41,753 nt of DNA from Deltaproteobacteria bacterium. Lineage in GTDB: Bacteria > Desulfobacterota > Deferrimicrobia > Deferrimicrobiales > Deferrimicrobiaceae. The notes beneath the pieces were generated by a model. It searched no databases, was not told the origin of the DNA, and worked only from the letters and a program-made list of their open reading frames with translations. Below, piece after piece: positions 9,388 to 18,601 of the stretch. A program made the translations under genes and the position numbers. The DNA is taken from the NCBI GenBank assembly GCA_016219515.1, contig JACRMU010000056.1, positions 1 through 41,753 on the forward strand, read 5' to 3'. Each line of letters begins with the position of its first letter. The stretch's first letter is position 1.

Positions 9388-10398
9388 ATGCACTTCATCG
9401 ACGAGGCCGCCATCACCGTCCGTGCGGGGGACGGCGGCCGGGGTTGCTTGAGCTTCCGCAGGGAGAAGTTCGTCCCGCGGGGCGGGCCGGACGGCGGCAA
9501 CGGCGGCAACGGCGGAAGCGTCCTCATCGAAGTAAGCCCCCACCTTTCCACCCTGCTCGACTTCCGTTACCGCAGGATCTTCAAGGCGAAGCGCGGCCAG
9601 CACGGCATGGGAAAAAAGATGCACGGGAAGAACGCCCCCGACCTGGTTATCGCCGTCCCCCCGGGGACCCTCGTGTACGACGACGAAACCGGGGTGCTTC
9701 TGTCCGACCTCACGAAGCCGGGGGACACCTTGGTCGCGGCCGCCGGTGGGCGCGGGGGGCGAGGAAACGCCGCCTTCGTCTCGTCGACCCGCCAGGCGCC
9801 GGACCGCGCGGATCCCGGGCGGCCGGGCGAAGAGCGGAAGCTCCGGCTGTCGCTCAAGCTGATCGCGAACATCGGGCTGGTCGGACTTCCCAACGCGGGG
9901 AAGTCCACCCTGCTCTCCCGGATTTCCCGGGCAAAGCCGAAGATCGCCGATTACCCATTCACCACGCTCTCTCCCGTCCTGGGAGTGGTGCTGCACCGGG
10001 ACGAGGAGTTCGTGGTGGCGGACCTGCCGGGGCTCATCGAGGGGGCCCATCGCGGAGCGGGCCTGGGGCACCGTTTCCTGAAGCACGCCGAGCGGACGGA
10101 AGGGCTCGTCCATGTTCTGGACTCCGCCCGCCCCGCGGAGGAAATCGCGGAAGCGTACCGCGTCGTCCGGGAGGAGATGGAGAAGTTCCGGCCGGAGCTC
10201 GCGCAGCGGCCCACCCTCCTCGCCTTCAACAAGATGGACGTGACGGGCGCCCGGAAATCCGCGGAAGAAGCCCGCGCCCTGTTGAATTTCCCGGAAGGGG
10301 ATGCCTATTATATCTCCGCGGCCACCGGCCGCGGGATAACGGCCCTCCTGGACGGGCTGGCGGCGCTCCGGAAGACGGGATTCTCCGATGCGTACTGA
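9388..10398 (+). CDS. obgE: Obg/CgtA family GTPase
   Basis: MHFIDEAAITVRAGDGGRGCLSFRREKFVPRGGPDGGNGGNGG..., VGLPNAGKSTLLSRIS. Confidence 0.97.
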   Translation: MHFIDEAAITVRAGDGGRGCLSFRREKFVPRGGPDGGNGGNGGSVLIEVSPHLSTLLDFRYRRIFKAKRGQHGMGKKMHGKNAPDLVIAVPPGTLVYDDETGVLLSDLTKPGDTLVAAAGGRGGRGNAAFVSSTRQAPDRADPGRPGEERKLRLSLKLIANIGLVGLPNAGKSTLLSRISRAKPKIADYPFTTLSPVLGVVLHRDEEFVVADLPGLIEGAHRGAGLGHRFLKHAERTEGLVHVLDSARPAEEIAEAYRVVREEMEKFRPELAQRPTLLAFNKMDVTGARKSAEEARALLNFPEGDAYYISAATGRGITALLDGLAALRKTGFSDAY

Positions 10399-11563
10399 GC
10401 ACACGGAACGGCGGGCGGACTTCCTCGCTTCGCGGAAGATCCGCCGGATCATCGTGAAGCTGGGAAGCGGCACGCTGACCGACGCTTCCCTGGGGTTGCG
10501 CGAGCCGACGATCCGCTCTCTCGCGGAGCAGGTCGCGAAGATCCGGAAAGACCGCGGGATCGAGGTCGTGGTCGTGACCTCCGGCGCGATCGCCGCCGGA
10601 CGGAAGAAGCTGGGGATGGCCGACCGGCCCCGGACGATCGCCCTCAAGCAGGCCGCCGCGGCCGTCGGGCAGACCACCCTGATGCGCGCCTACGAGCGGG
10701 CGTTCGAGCGGCGGGGCTTGAAGGTGGGACAGCTCCTCCTCACCCACGAGGACTTCGAGAACCGGGAGCGCTACCTCAACGCGAAGAACACGCTGGAGGC
10801 GCTGCTTTCCCGCGGCATCGTGCCGATCATCAACGAGAACGACACGGTGGCCACCGAGGAGATCCGGCTCGGGGACAACGACCACCTCGCCGCGCTGGTG
10901 ACCCAGTTGATGGGCGCGGACCTGCTGCTGCTGCTGTCCGACAGCGACGGGCTCTTCAATCGGGATCCCCACCGCTTCCCCGACGCGAAGCGGATCCCGC
11001 TCCTTGCCAAGATCGACGACGAGACGATCCGATCCGCAGGAGGAAGGCGGGGCGGATCGGTGGGAACCGGCGGCATGGGATCGAAGCTCCTCGCCGCCCG
11101 GGTCGTCAGCGACTGGGGGACGCCGGTGGTCATCGCCGGCGGATTGTCCCGCCGCTCTATCGTGGACGTCCTCGACGGGAAGGAGACGGGCACCCTGATC
11201 CTCCCGCGGGGCACGGCCAGGGCGCCCAGCCGGAAGATGTGGATCGCCCACGCGCGGCAGCCGCACGGGTCGATCCTGGTCGACGACGGGGCGAGAAAGG
11301 TCCTCCTGGAGGGAGGGAAGAGCCTCCTCCCCGCGGGGATCCTCGGCGTCACGGGAACGTTCCGGAAGGGCGACTCGGTGTCCATCGCCGACCGGAAGGG
11401 GAAAATCTTCGCCCGCGGGATCGCCTCCTGGTCCCGCGAGCAGGTGGACCGGGGGATGGGCCGGAAAAGCGCGGAGGTCCGCTCGATCCTGGGGGAGGAA
11501 GTCCCGGCGGAAGTGGTTCACCGCGACAACCTGACGATCTTGCGCGACGGCGCGGCGAAATAG
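10388..11563 (+). CDS. proB: Glutamate 5-kinase (with C-terminal PUA domain)
   Basis: IIVKLGSGTLTD..., VVVTSGAIAAGRKKLG, PIINENDTVATEEIRLGDNDHLAALV; PUA-like C-terminus. Confidence 0.96.
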   Translation: MRTEHTERRADFLASRKIRRIIVKLGSGTLTDASLGLREPTIRSLAEQVAKIRKDRGIEVVVVTSGAIAAGRKKLGMADRPRTIALKQAAAAVGQTTLMRAYERAFERRGLKVGQLLLTHEDFENRERYLNAKNTLEALLSRGIVPIINENDTVATEEIRLGDNDHLAALVTQLMGADLLLLLSDSDGLFNRDPHRFPDAKRIPLLAKIDDETIRSAGGRRGGSVGTGGMGSKLLAARVVSDWGTPVVIAGGLSRRSIVDVLDGKETGTLILPRGTARAPSRKMWIAHARQPHGSILVDDGARKVLLEGGKSLLPAGILGVTGTFRKGDSVSIADRKGKIFARGIASWSREQVDRGMGRKSAEVRSILGEEVPAEVVHRDNLTILRDGAAK

Positions 11564-11586
11564 GAGAAGAACCCCCTATTCTTACC

Positions 11587-11733
11587 GGGCTCCGTAGCGA
11601 GGCGGTGGAGACGGGCGTGGATACAAGGCGCACGAACTTCGGGCGACGCAGGCGTAGTTTATACTACGTCGAGGAGCACGAAGGAGGGCAACGCAGTAGA
11701 CATGCCCGTATCCGCCGACGCAGCAGGAGGCCG
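11587..11733. repeat. Composite intergenic repeat element (central palindrome, flanking direct repeats, outer imperfect inverted repeats)
   Basis: CGTAGT-TTAT-ACTACG (11653-11668); imperfect direct repeats GCACGAACTTCGGGCGACGCAG (11630-11651) and GCACGAAGGAGGGCAACGCAG (11676-11696); outer arms GGCTCCGTAGCGAGGCGG versus CCGCCGACGCAGCAGGAGGCC. Confidence 0.6.
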
Positions 11734-11752
11734 GTGAGAATTGGGGGTTAAG

Positions 11753-13015
11753 ATGACAACGTCCATCAAGGAAAGCGTGGAGCGGGTCTGCCGCGCGGCG
11801 AAGGCGGCGGCCGCCGGGATGGCGCGCGCGGACGCATCGAGGAAGAACGCGGCGCTCTCCGCGATGGCGAAGGGTCTGCGCGGACGGGCGGAGTGGCTCA
11901 AGGAGGAGAACCGGAAGGACATGGAGGCGGGGAAGGCCAAGGGGCTCTCCGCCGCGATGCTCGACCGGCTCGAGCTGACCGACGCGCGGATCCGGCAGAT
12001 GGCGGACGGGATCGAGGAGGTGATCGCCCTGCCCGACCCCGTCGGCGAGGTCTTGCGGATGTGGCGGAGGCCCAACGGCCTCTTGGTCGGGCGAATGCGC
12101 ATCCCGCTCGGCGTCATCGGAATCATCTACGAGTCCCGCCCCAACGTGACGGCGGACGCGGCCGCGCTGTGCGTCAAGTCGGGGAATGCGGTCGTCCTGC
12201 GCGGCGGCTCGGAGGCGATCCACTCCAACACCGCCATCGCGCGGATCCTGAGGGATGCGTTGTCGGCGAACTCCCTCCCGGCGGACGCCGTGTCGGTCAT
12301 CGCGCAGACCGACCGGTCCGCCATCGACACGATGCTGGCGGCGGAGGACTGCATCGACCTCATCATCCCGCGCGGAGGCGAGGGGCTCATCCGCAGCGTG
12401 GCGGAGAAGTCCCGCATCCCGGTGATCAAGCACTACAAGGGGGTCTGCCACATCTTCGTGGACGAGGACGCCGACTTTCCGCAGGCCGTGTCCGTCTGCG
12501 TCAACGCGAAGGTGCAGCGCCCCGGCGTCTGCAACGCCATGGAGACACTCCTCGTGCACGAGAAGGCCGCGCCGCGGTTCCTTCCCGCGGCGGCGGCGGA
12601 ACTGCTGAAGCGCGGCGTCGAGATCCGCGGCTGCCCGGAGACGGTGCGCCTCGTCCCGCAGGCGAAGCCCGCATCGGAGGAAGACTGGGGGACAGAGTAC
12701 CTCGACCTCGTCCTGGCGGTCCGGGTGGTTTCGTCGATGGATGCCGCGATGGACCATATCCGCCGCTACGGGTCCCTGCACACGGAGGCGATCCTCACGA
12801 AGGACCATGCGCGGGCGATGCGGTTCGTGCGCGAGGTGGACTCCTCCCTGGTGCTCGTCAACGCCTCCACCCGCTTCAACGACGGGTTCCAACTGGGCTT
12901 GGGCGCGGAGATCGGGATCAGCACCACGAAGATCCACGCCTTCGGCCCGATGGGGCTCGAGGAGCTGACCACGATGAAGTTCGTCGCCTTCGGGGACGGC
13001 CAGGTCCGGGAATAA
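11753..13015 (+). CDS. proA: Glutamate-5-semialdehyde dehydrogenase (gamma-glutamyl phosphate reductase)
   Basis: [59 protein letters not shown] at 11753. Confidence 0.97.
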   Translation: MTTSIKESVERVCRAAKAAAAGMARADASRKNAALSAMAKGLRGRAEWLKEENRKDMEAGKAKGLSAAMLDRLELTDARIRQMADGIEEVIALPDPVGEVLRMWRRPNGLLVGRMRIPLGVIGIIYESRPNVTADAAALCVKSGNAVVLRGGSEAIHSNTAIARILRDALSANSLPADAVSVIAQTDRSAIDTMLAAEDCIDLIIPRGGEGLIRSVAEKSRIPVIKHYKGVCHIFVDEDADFPQAVSVCVNAKVQRPGVCNAMETLLVHEKAAPRFLPAAAAELLKRGVEIRGCPETVRLVPQAKPASEEDWGTEYLDLVLAVRVVSSMDAAMDHIRRYGSLHTEAILTKDHARAMRFVREVDSSLVLVNASTRFNDGFQLGLGAEIGISTTKIHAFGPMGLEELTTMKFVAFGDGQVRE

Positions 13016-13699
13016 GTGGAGCCGTCGCGGACAGCGGCCGCTCTTTACGGCGGCACCTTCGATCCGTTCCACAACGGGCATCTGCGGATGGCGCTGGAAG
13101 TGAAGGAGGCGCTGGGGCTCCCCCGCGTCGTGCTCTTTCCCTCGCACCGCCCCCCCCACAAGCCCCGGCAGCCCCTGACGGAGGACCGTCACCGGCTGGC
13201 CATGGTCGCCGCCGCGGTGGCCGGCCTCCAGGGAATGGAGGTATCCGACGTCGAGATCCGCCGCGGCGGGGCCTCCTACTCCCTCCTGACGGTCATGGAA
13301 TTCCGGCGCGACGAGCCGTCCACGGAGTTCCTCTTCGTGATCGGGGCCGACGCCTTCGCCGAGATCCCGACCTGGTACCGGTACGAGGAGCTCCTCCGGG
13401 CGTGCGACTTCGTCCTCCTCCCCCGCCCGGGCGCGGGCGACGAGCCGGTCTCCCCCGCGGGCGTGCGTATTGAAAAAGAGGAGCCGCATTGCTATAGTTG
13501 GGAGGGGAAAAGTTACCGCATCGCCGGCGGAAGGCGGCTTTTCTGCCCGTCGCTGCCGGTCCTGGAGATTTCCTCGAGCTCCATCCGGGAGAAAGTTCGG
13601 ACGGGCAAGCGCATCCGGGGTCTCGTCCCGCCGGAAGTGGAGCGGTATATTTTCGACCATGGGCTTTATCTCGAGACGGAGGAGGGAAGACGGCAATAG
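13016..13699 (+). CDS. nadD: Nicotinate-nucleotide adenylyltransferase
   Basis: AALYGGTFDPFHNGHLRMAL, FPSHRPPHKP, VLEISSSSIREKVRTGKRIRGLVPPEVERYI; GTG start. Confidence 0.95.
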   Translation: MEPSRTAAALYGGTFDPFHNGHLRMALEVKEALGLPRVVLFPSHRPPHKPRQPLTEDRHRLAMVAAAVAGLQGMEVSDVEIRRGGASYSLLTVMEFRRDEPSTEFLFVIGADAFAEIPTWYRYEELLRACDFVLLPRPGAGDEPVSPAGVRIEKEEPHCYSWEGKSYRIAGGRRLFCPSLPVLEISSSSIREKVRTGKRIRGLVPPEVERYIFDHGLYLETEEGRRQ

Positions 13700-14052
13700 C
13701 GACAAGTGCTAAGGAAACGCTGCTCCGGTGCGCGCGGCTGGCCCGGGAAAAGAAGGCCGCCGACATCCGCGCGCTGGACGTTCGCGAGTGGGCCTCCTTC
13801 ACCGATTACTTCCTCCTTTGCTCGGGAACGTCCGACCGGCAGGTTGCCGCCGTCGCCCATCACATCGAGGAGTCGCTGAAAAAGGAAGGGGTGCGGCCGC
13901 TGGGGCTGGAGGGGATCCGCGAAGGACGGTGGGCTCTCCTCGACTACGGCGACTTCGTGGTGCACGTCTTCCTTTCGAGCGTTCGGGACTTCTACAATTT
14001 CGACCGGCTGTGGGGATCGGCACCCGAGGTCCCCATCCCCGAGGAGCGATAA
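13696..14052 (+). CDS. rsfS: Ribosome silencing factor RsfS (start uncertain)
   Basis: KKAADIRALDVREWASFTDYFLLCSGTSDRQVAAVAHHIEESLKKEGVRPLGLEG...DYGDFVVHVF; no canonical start near the conserved N-terminus. Confidence 0.88.
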   Translation: MATSAKETLLRCARLAREKKAADIRALDVREWASFTDYFLLCSGTSDRQVAAVAHHIEESLKKEGVRPLGLEGIREGRWALLDYGDFVVHVFLSSVRDFYNFDRLWGSAPEVPIPEER

Positions 14053-14071
14053 CTCCGGAGGAACCCTGCAC

Positions 14072-15403
14072 ATGGCCGTCCGACTGCTCTTCCTGCTCTT
14101 CGTGATCATCCTGGTGGGGTTCACCTACATCTCCCTCCTGAACGGCCAGCACATCCAGTTCTTCTTCTCCGCCACGCGCCAGGCGGAGGTCAGCGTCAGC
14201 GAGCTCGCCATCCTCTCCTTCTCTCTCGGGGCCGCGCTGGTCATCCTGGGCACGCTGGTCAAGGACGTGACCCTCGCCTCGAAGAACTGGAAGGAGCGGC
14301 GGGAGAAGCAGCGCAAGGAAGCGGCGCGCGCGCGCGTGGCCAAGGCCCAGGAATTCTTCCAGAAGGGGATGCTCGACGAGGCGGCGAAGGAGCTGGAGCG
14401 CAGCCTTTCCGTCAACCCGGACGACCGCGAGGCCCTCGACCTTCTCTCCTCCGTGGAAACGGAACGGGGGAACTCCCTCGAAGCGGTGAAGGCCCTGACG
14501 CGGCTCAAGCAGCTCGACCCTTCCGATCTCTCCGTCTTCTTTCGGCTGGCCGCCCTCTACCGCCGGATGAACGACCTGGACAACGCCCTGTCCCTCCTCA
14601 AGGCCATCGAGGACGCCGACGGGGAAAACCCGCGGGCGTGGGAGGGGCTGCGGGAGATCCACCTCCTCCGCAACGAAATGGTCCCGGCCTACGCGATGCA
14701 GAAAAAGATCATGAAGCACAAGGGGAAGGCCGCGGCTTCCAAGGACCAGGACCTCTTCAACGCCCTCCGGTACGAGAAGGCGGTCGTCCGGATGTCGGAG
14801 GGAAAGACCGACGACGCGGAGCGGCGATTCCGGGAGCTCCTCAAGGACCAGCCGCATTTCTGCGCCTCGTACATCGCGCTTTCCGAGCACAAGCGGTCGC
14901 GCGGCGACCTCGATGAGGCCACGGACCTGCTCCTCAAGGGGTACCGGGCGACGCGCAACGCGGTCTTTCTCATCAAGCTGGAGGACCTGGGCGTAGAGAC
15001 GGTGAACCCCCAGTCCGTGATCGGCATCTACACCGACCTGCTGCAGGAATTCCCTTCCGACTTCGACGCCAACCTGTTCATGGGCAAGTTCTTCCTGCGC
15101 CTGGAGATGAACGACGAGGCGGTGGAACAGTTATTGAAAGCGGAATCGCTGGAGCCGGAGCGGGAGTCGGTCCACATCCTCCTCGCGGAGGCGTTCCGGC
15201 GGAGAGGCCGCTATGAACCCGCCTGCCAGCACTACCAGCGCGCCTTCGCCTACAAGCGGCGCTACCTCATCCCCTTCCGCTGCTCGAAATGCGGAAAGGG
15301 AACGATCAAGTGGGCCGCCCGGTGCCCCGACTGCGGCGCTTGGAACGCCTATTCCATCGACCACGGCAGCAGGGAATACGCGATCCCCGCTTCCATCCGC
15401 TGA
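14072..15403 (+). CDS. LapA-like (DUF1049) plus LapB-like TPR/rubredoxin-knuckle fusion protein
   Basis: Two N-terminal TM segments around NGQHIQFFFSATRQAEVSVSELAILSFSLGAALVILGTL, TPR array, C-terminal CSKCGKGTIKWAARCPDCGAWNAY. Confidence 0.78.
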   Translation: MAVRLLFLLFVIILVGFTYISLLNGQHIQFFFSATRQAEVSVSELAILSFSLGAALVILGTLVKDVTLASKNWKERREKQRKEAARARVAKAQEFFQKGMLDEAAKELERSLSVNPDDREALDLLSSVETERGNSLEAVKALTRLKQLDPSDLSVFFRLAALYRRMNDLDNALSLLKAIEDADGENPRAWEGLREIHLLRNEMVPAYAMQKKIMKHKGKAAASKDQDLFNALRYEKAVVRMSEGKTDDAERRFRELLKDQPHFCASYIALSEHKRSRGDLDEATDLLLKGYRATRNAVFLIKLEDLGVETVNPQSVIGIYTDLLQEFPSDFDANLFMGKFFLRLEMNDEAVEQLLKAESLEPERESVHILLAEAFRRRGRYEPACQHYQRAFAYKRRYLIPFRCSKCGKGTIKWAARCPDCGAWNAYSIDHGSREYAIPASIR

Positions 15404-15437
15404 CGCGGAGGGGGATGCGGGAGAGGCGTACCCCCGC

Positions 15438-16154
15438 ATGGCCCTCCGGAAGCTCCTGGCCGGATTTCGCGGCATCGAAGCGTTTCTCCCCCTTTCGCAG
15501 GACGGTTTTTCCGCTTCGGACGTACGGAACTGGCCCGCTTGGGCCGGGCAGGAATGCCCTTCCTGCGGCGGTTTCACGAGGCACGCCTCCTGGCCCGGCG
15601 GAGTCCCGGTCCCATGCGCCGCCTGCATGGCAACGCCTCCGTGGTTTCCCGCGCGCTCGCTGTTCGTTTACGAGGGGCACGTCCGGGATGGGATCCGCGC
15701 CGCGAAGTACGCCGGCCGCGCCGTCCCCGCGGAGGCCCTGGCGGAACGGCTGCTGGAAGCGATCCGGGGGAAGTGGTCCGACCGTTTCCCGGACGGGTTC
15801 CGGCCGTCCATCGTCCCCATCCCGATCCGGCCCCTGAAATATTTCCGGAGGGGGTTCAATCTCCCCGCGCTCGTGGGAGCGGCCCTTTCGCGCCTCTCGG
15901 GGTGGCCGTTCGCCCCCCGGGTCCTCGAGCGGTACGGCGAAATCCGGCCCCAGGCGGGCCTGCGCCTCACGGCGCGGGAAGAGAACGTCCGCGGCGCCTT
16001 CCGGGTCCCCGCGGGGCTTGCGGCGCCGCCCGAGGCGCTTCTCCTCGACGACGTCTACACCTCCGGCGCCACGGCGAACGCGGGGGCCCGCGCCTTGAAA
16101 ACCGCGGGGGCGCGGCATATAGTGGTGCTGACGGTGGCCCGCGCCGTCTTTTGA
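15438..16154 (+). CDS. comF: ComF family protein (phosphoribosyltransferase domain)
   Basis: CPSCGG...CAAC zinc-knuckle-like N-terminus; PIPIRPLKYFRRGFNLPALV; LLLDDVYTSGATANAGARALKTAGA PRPP motif. Confidence 0.85.
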   Translation: MALRKLLAGFRGIEAFLPLSQDGFSASDVRNWPAWAGQECPSCGGFTRHASWPGGVPVPCAACMATPPWFPARSLFVYEGHVRDGIRAAKYAGRAVPAEALAERLLEAIRGKWSDRFPDGFRPSIVPIPIRPLKYFRRGFNLPALVGAALSRLSGWPFAPRVLERYGEIRPQAGLRLTAREENVRGAFRVPAGLAAPPEALLLDDVYTSGATANAGARALKTAGARHIVVLTVARAVF

Positions 16155-16176
16155 CTTCACCGACTCCGGAGAACCC

Positions 16177-16980
16177 ATGGCACGTCCGTTCCAGGCAGCC
16201 GTCCTGCAGTTCCGCATCGACATGGGAGACGTCGATGCGAACGCGGAGCGGGCGTTCGCGCTCCTTCGGGAGGCCGCCCGGCGGAAGGCGGAGCTGTGCG
16301 TGCTCCCGGAAATGTGGAGCACCGGGTTCGCCTACGACCGGCTGGCCGCGCTCTCCGGCGCCACTCCGGAGCTCTTGCGCAGCCTCGGCGAGTTCGCTTC
16401 CGGGAATCGGATGGCGATCGCCGGCTCGCTCCCCGAACGGCGAGGGAAATCCGTATTCAACACGCTGTACGTCATCGGCCGCGACGGCGCGGTCGCCGGA
16501 CGGTACCGGAAGGCGCACCTGTTCCAGCCCTCCGGCGAGCACCTCCATTTCCGCAAAGGGACCGGGGACGGCGTCGTGCCCACCGATCTGGGAACGATCG
16601 GCCCCCTGATCTGCTACGACCTGCGGTTTCCCGAGCTCTCGCGGAAATACTTCATGGAGGGGGCGACGCTCTTCTGCGTCAGCGCGCAGTGGCCCTCCGT
16701 CCGCAAGGCCCACTGGGGGCTGCTCAACACGGCGAGGGCGGTGGAGAGCCAGCTCTTCGTCGTCGCGGCCAACGCCGTCGGGCGGTCCGGCGATTTCCGG
16801 TTCGCCGGCGGCTCGCTCATCGTCTCCCCCTGGGGAGAGCGGCTGGCGTACTGCGGCGAGGAGGAAGGGCTGGCGACGGCGGAGGTCGACCCCGCGCAGG
16901 TCGTCGAAATCCGAAGGAGGATCCCGTGCGCGCAGGACAGGAACGTTCGCGCCTACCGGCCGACCCGGCGAAAAAGATAA
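16177..16980 (+). CDS. Carbon-nitrogen hydrolase (nitrilase superfamily, omega-amidase-like)
   Basis: [42 protein letters not shown] catalytic Glu-Lys-Cys motifs. Confidence 0.9.
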   Translation: MARPFQAAVLQFRIDMGDVDANAERAFALLREAARRKAELCVLPEMWSTGFAYDRLAALSGATPELLRSLGEFASGNRMAIAGSLPERRGKSVFNTLYVIGRDGAVAGRYRKAHLFQPSGEHLHFRKGTGDGVVPTDLGTIGPLICYDLRFPELSRKYFMEGATLFCVSAQWPSVRKAHWGLLNTARAVESQLFVVAANAVGRSGDFRFAGGSLIVSPWGERLAYCGEEEGLATAEVDPAQVVEIRRRIPCAQDRNVRAYRPTRRKR

Positions 16981-17450
16981 TCCCCGCAGGAAAGGTCGTC
17001 TCCCTCTTCTCCCGCCTGCACCGGGAGGGGAAGCGGATCGTCTTCACCAACGGGTGCTTCGACATCCTGCACGCCGGCCACGCGCGGTACCTGCGGCAGG
17101 CGGCGGTGCTGGGCGACGTGCTCGTCGTGGGCGTGAACACCGACGCCTCCGTGAGGAGGCTCAAAGGGGAGGGGCGGCCCGTGCAGGGGGAGGCGGACCG
17201 GGCGTACGTCCTGGCGTCGCTCTCCTGCGTCTCCTATGTGGTGATCTTCCGGGAGGACACCCCCGCCGTCCTGATCGGGCGCGTGGTCCCCGACGTGCTG
17301 GTGAAAGGCGGGGACTGGAAGGGGAAGGAGATCGTCGGGGCCGATTTCGTCCGGTCGCGCGGCGGGTCGGTCAGGACCCTCCGCTACGTCCCCGGAAGGT
17401 CGACGACCTCGATCCTCCGTAGGGCTTCCGTAGTCAGCGGGAAGCGCTGA
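16926..17450 (+). CDS. D-glycero-beta-D-manno-heptose 1-phosphate adenylyltransferase (RfaE2/HldE C-terminal type)
   Basis: [86 protein letters not shown] start overlapping the nitrilase 3' end. Confidence 0.9.
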   Translation: MRAGQERSRLPADPAKKIIPAGKVVSLFSRLHREGKRIVFTNGCFDILHAGHARYLRQAAVLGDVLVVGVNTDASVRRLKGEGRPVQGEADRAYVLASLSCVSYVVIFREDTPAVLIGRVVPDVLVKGGDWKGKEIVGADFVRSRGGSVRTLRYVPGRSTTSILRRASVVSGKR

Positions 17451-18600
17451 TCTTTCGCAGCGCGGACAGGAAGAACGCGATTTCATTCCGGGTCGTGAAC
17501 GGCCCCGGGCTCACGCGCACCGTCCCCTCGGGGAACGTTCCCAGCGTCCGGTGCGAATTGGGGGAGCAGTGCAGCCCCGCCCGCACCAGGATCCCGAACC
17601 CCTTCTCCAGCCGCCGTCCCGTCTCCGCGGGATCCATCCCCTCCACCCGGAACGACCTCACGGAAGCGCATCGCGCGGGATCCCTCGGGCCGAAGATCGC
17701 CACGCCCGGAATCCGCTCCATCCCTTCGGCCAGCTCCGCCAGCAACTCCATCTCCTTTTTCCGGACGCTCTCCACTCCCCTGCGCAGCAGCCAGGAAAGG
17801 GAAACGGCCAGCCCGGCCAGGCCCACGCTGTTCTGGGTGCCCGACTCGAGCGCGTCGGGATAGAAGTCCGGCTGGCGGTCGTCCTCGGAACGGCTCCCCG
17901 TCCCGCCCTCGATGAGCGGCACGAGGGGAACACCCTCCCGGACGTACAGGAAACCCGTGCCCTGGGGACCCAACAGCCCCTTGTGCCCGGAGGCGGCGAG
18001 GAGGTCCACGGGGAGGGCCGCAAGGTCGATCGGGACCGACCCCGCCGTTTGCGCCGCGTCCACCAGCGTGAAGACCCCGAGGCGCCGCGCTTTCCGCACG
18101 ATTTCCCCGATGGGCTGGACCGCCCCGGAAACGTTGGATGCGTGCACCACCGCCACCAGCCGCGTGTTCCTGCGCACGGCGGACAGGACCGACTTCGCGT
18201 CGACGGCGCCGTCCCGGCCCGCCGGCACCACCGTGACCGAGCATCCCCCCGCTACCATCCTCCGGAAGGGCCGCATCACCGAATTGTGCTCGACGGAGGT
18301 GGTCACCGCGTGGTCGCCCGGCCTCAAGATCCCCTTGATCGCAAAGTTGAGCGCAGCGGTCGCGTTTTCCGTGAAGACAAAGCGGGAGCTGTCCGCGGCG
18401 TGGAAGAGCTCGGCGAGCCGTTCCCGCGCCGCGAAGACGTCGCGGGCCGAACGGATGGACAGGACGTGCGCCGAGCGCCCCGGGTTCCCCGCCCGCAGGA
18501 GGGCGCCGCGGACGGCATCCGCCATCCCCGCGGGTTTCGGAAGGGAGGTTGCCGCGTTGTCGAGGTAAACGAAAGCGCGTGGATCGTGCCGGCTCGGCAG
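17434..18600 (-). CDS. Class V aminotransferase / cysteine desulfurase (probable non-ATG start at 18600)
   Basis: Conserved N-terminus [22 protein letters not shown] lies upstream of the first ATG (18525); PLP Lys in [12 protein letters not shown]; catalytic Cys in [16 protein letters not shown]. Confidence 0.85.
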   Translation of the reverse strand: MPSRHDPRAFVYLDNAATSLPKPAGMADAVRGALLRAGNPGRSAHVLSIRSARDVFAARERLAELFHAADSSRFVFTENATAALNFAIKGILRPGDHAVTTSVEHNSVMRPFRRMVAGGCSVTVVPAGRDGAVDAKSVLSAVRRNTRLVAVVHASNVSGAVQPIGEIVRKARRLGVFTLVDAAQTAGSVPIDLAALPVDLLAASGHKGLLGPQGTGFLYVREGVPLVPLIEGGTGSRSEDDRQPDFYPDALESGTQNSVGLAGLAVSLSWLLRRGVESVRKKEMELLAELAEGMERIPGVAIFGPRDPARCASVRSFRVEGMDPAETGRRLEKGFGILVRAGLHCSPNSHRTLGTFPEGTVRVSPGPFTTRNEIAFFLSALRKISASR

Positions 18601-18601
18601 G

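Noticed and set aside
16926-17450. Full bifunctional HldE
   Set aside because: Only the C-terminal nucleotidyltransferase domain is present; the upstream gene is a nitrilase, not the kinase domain.
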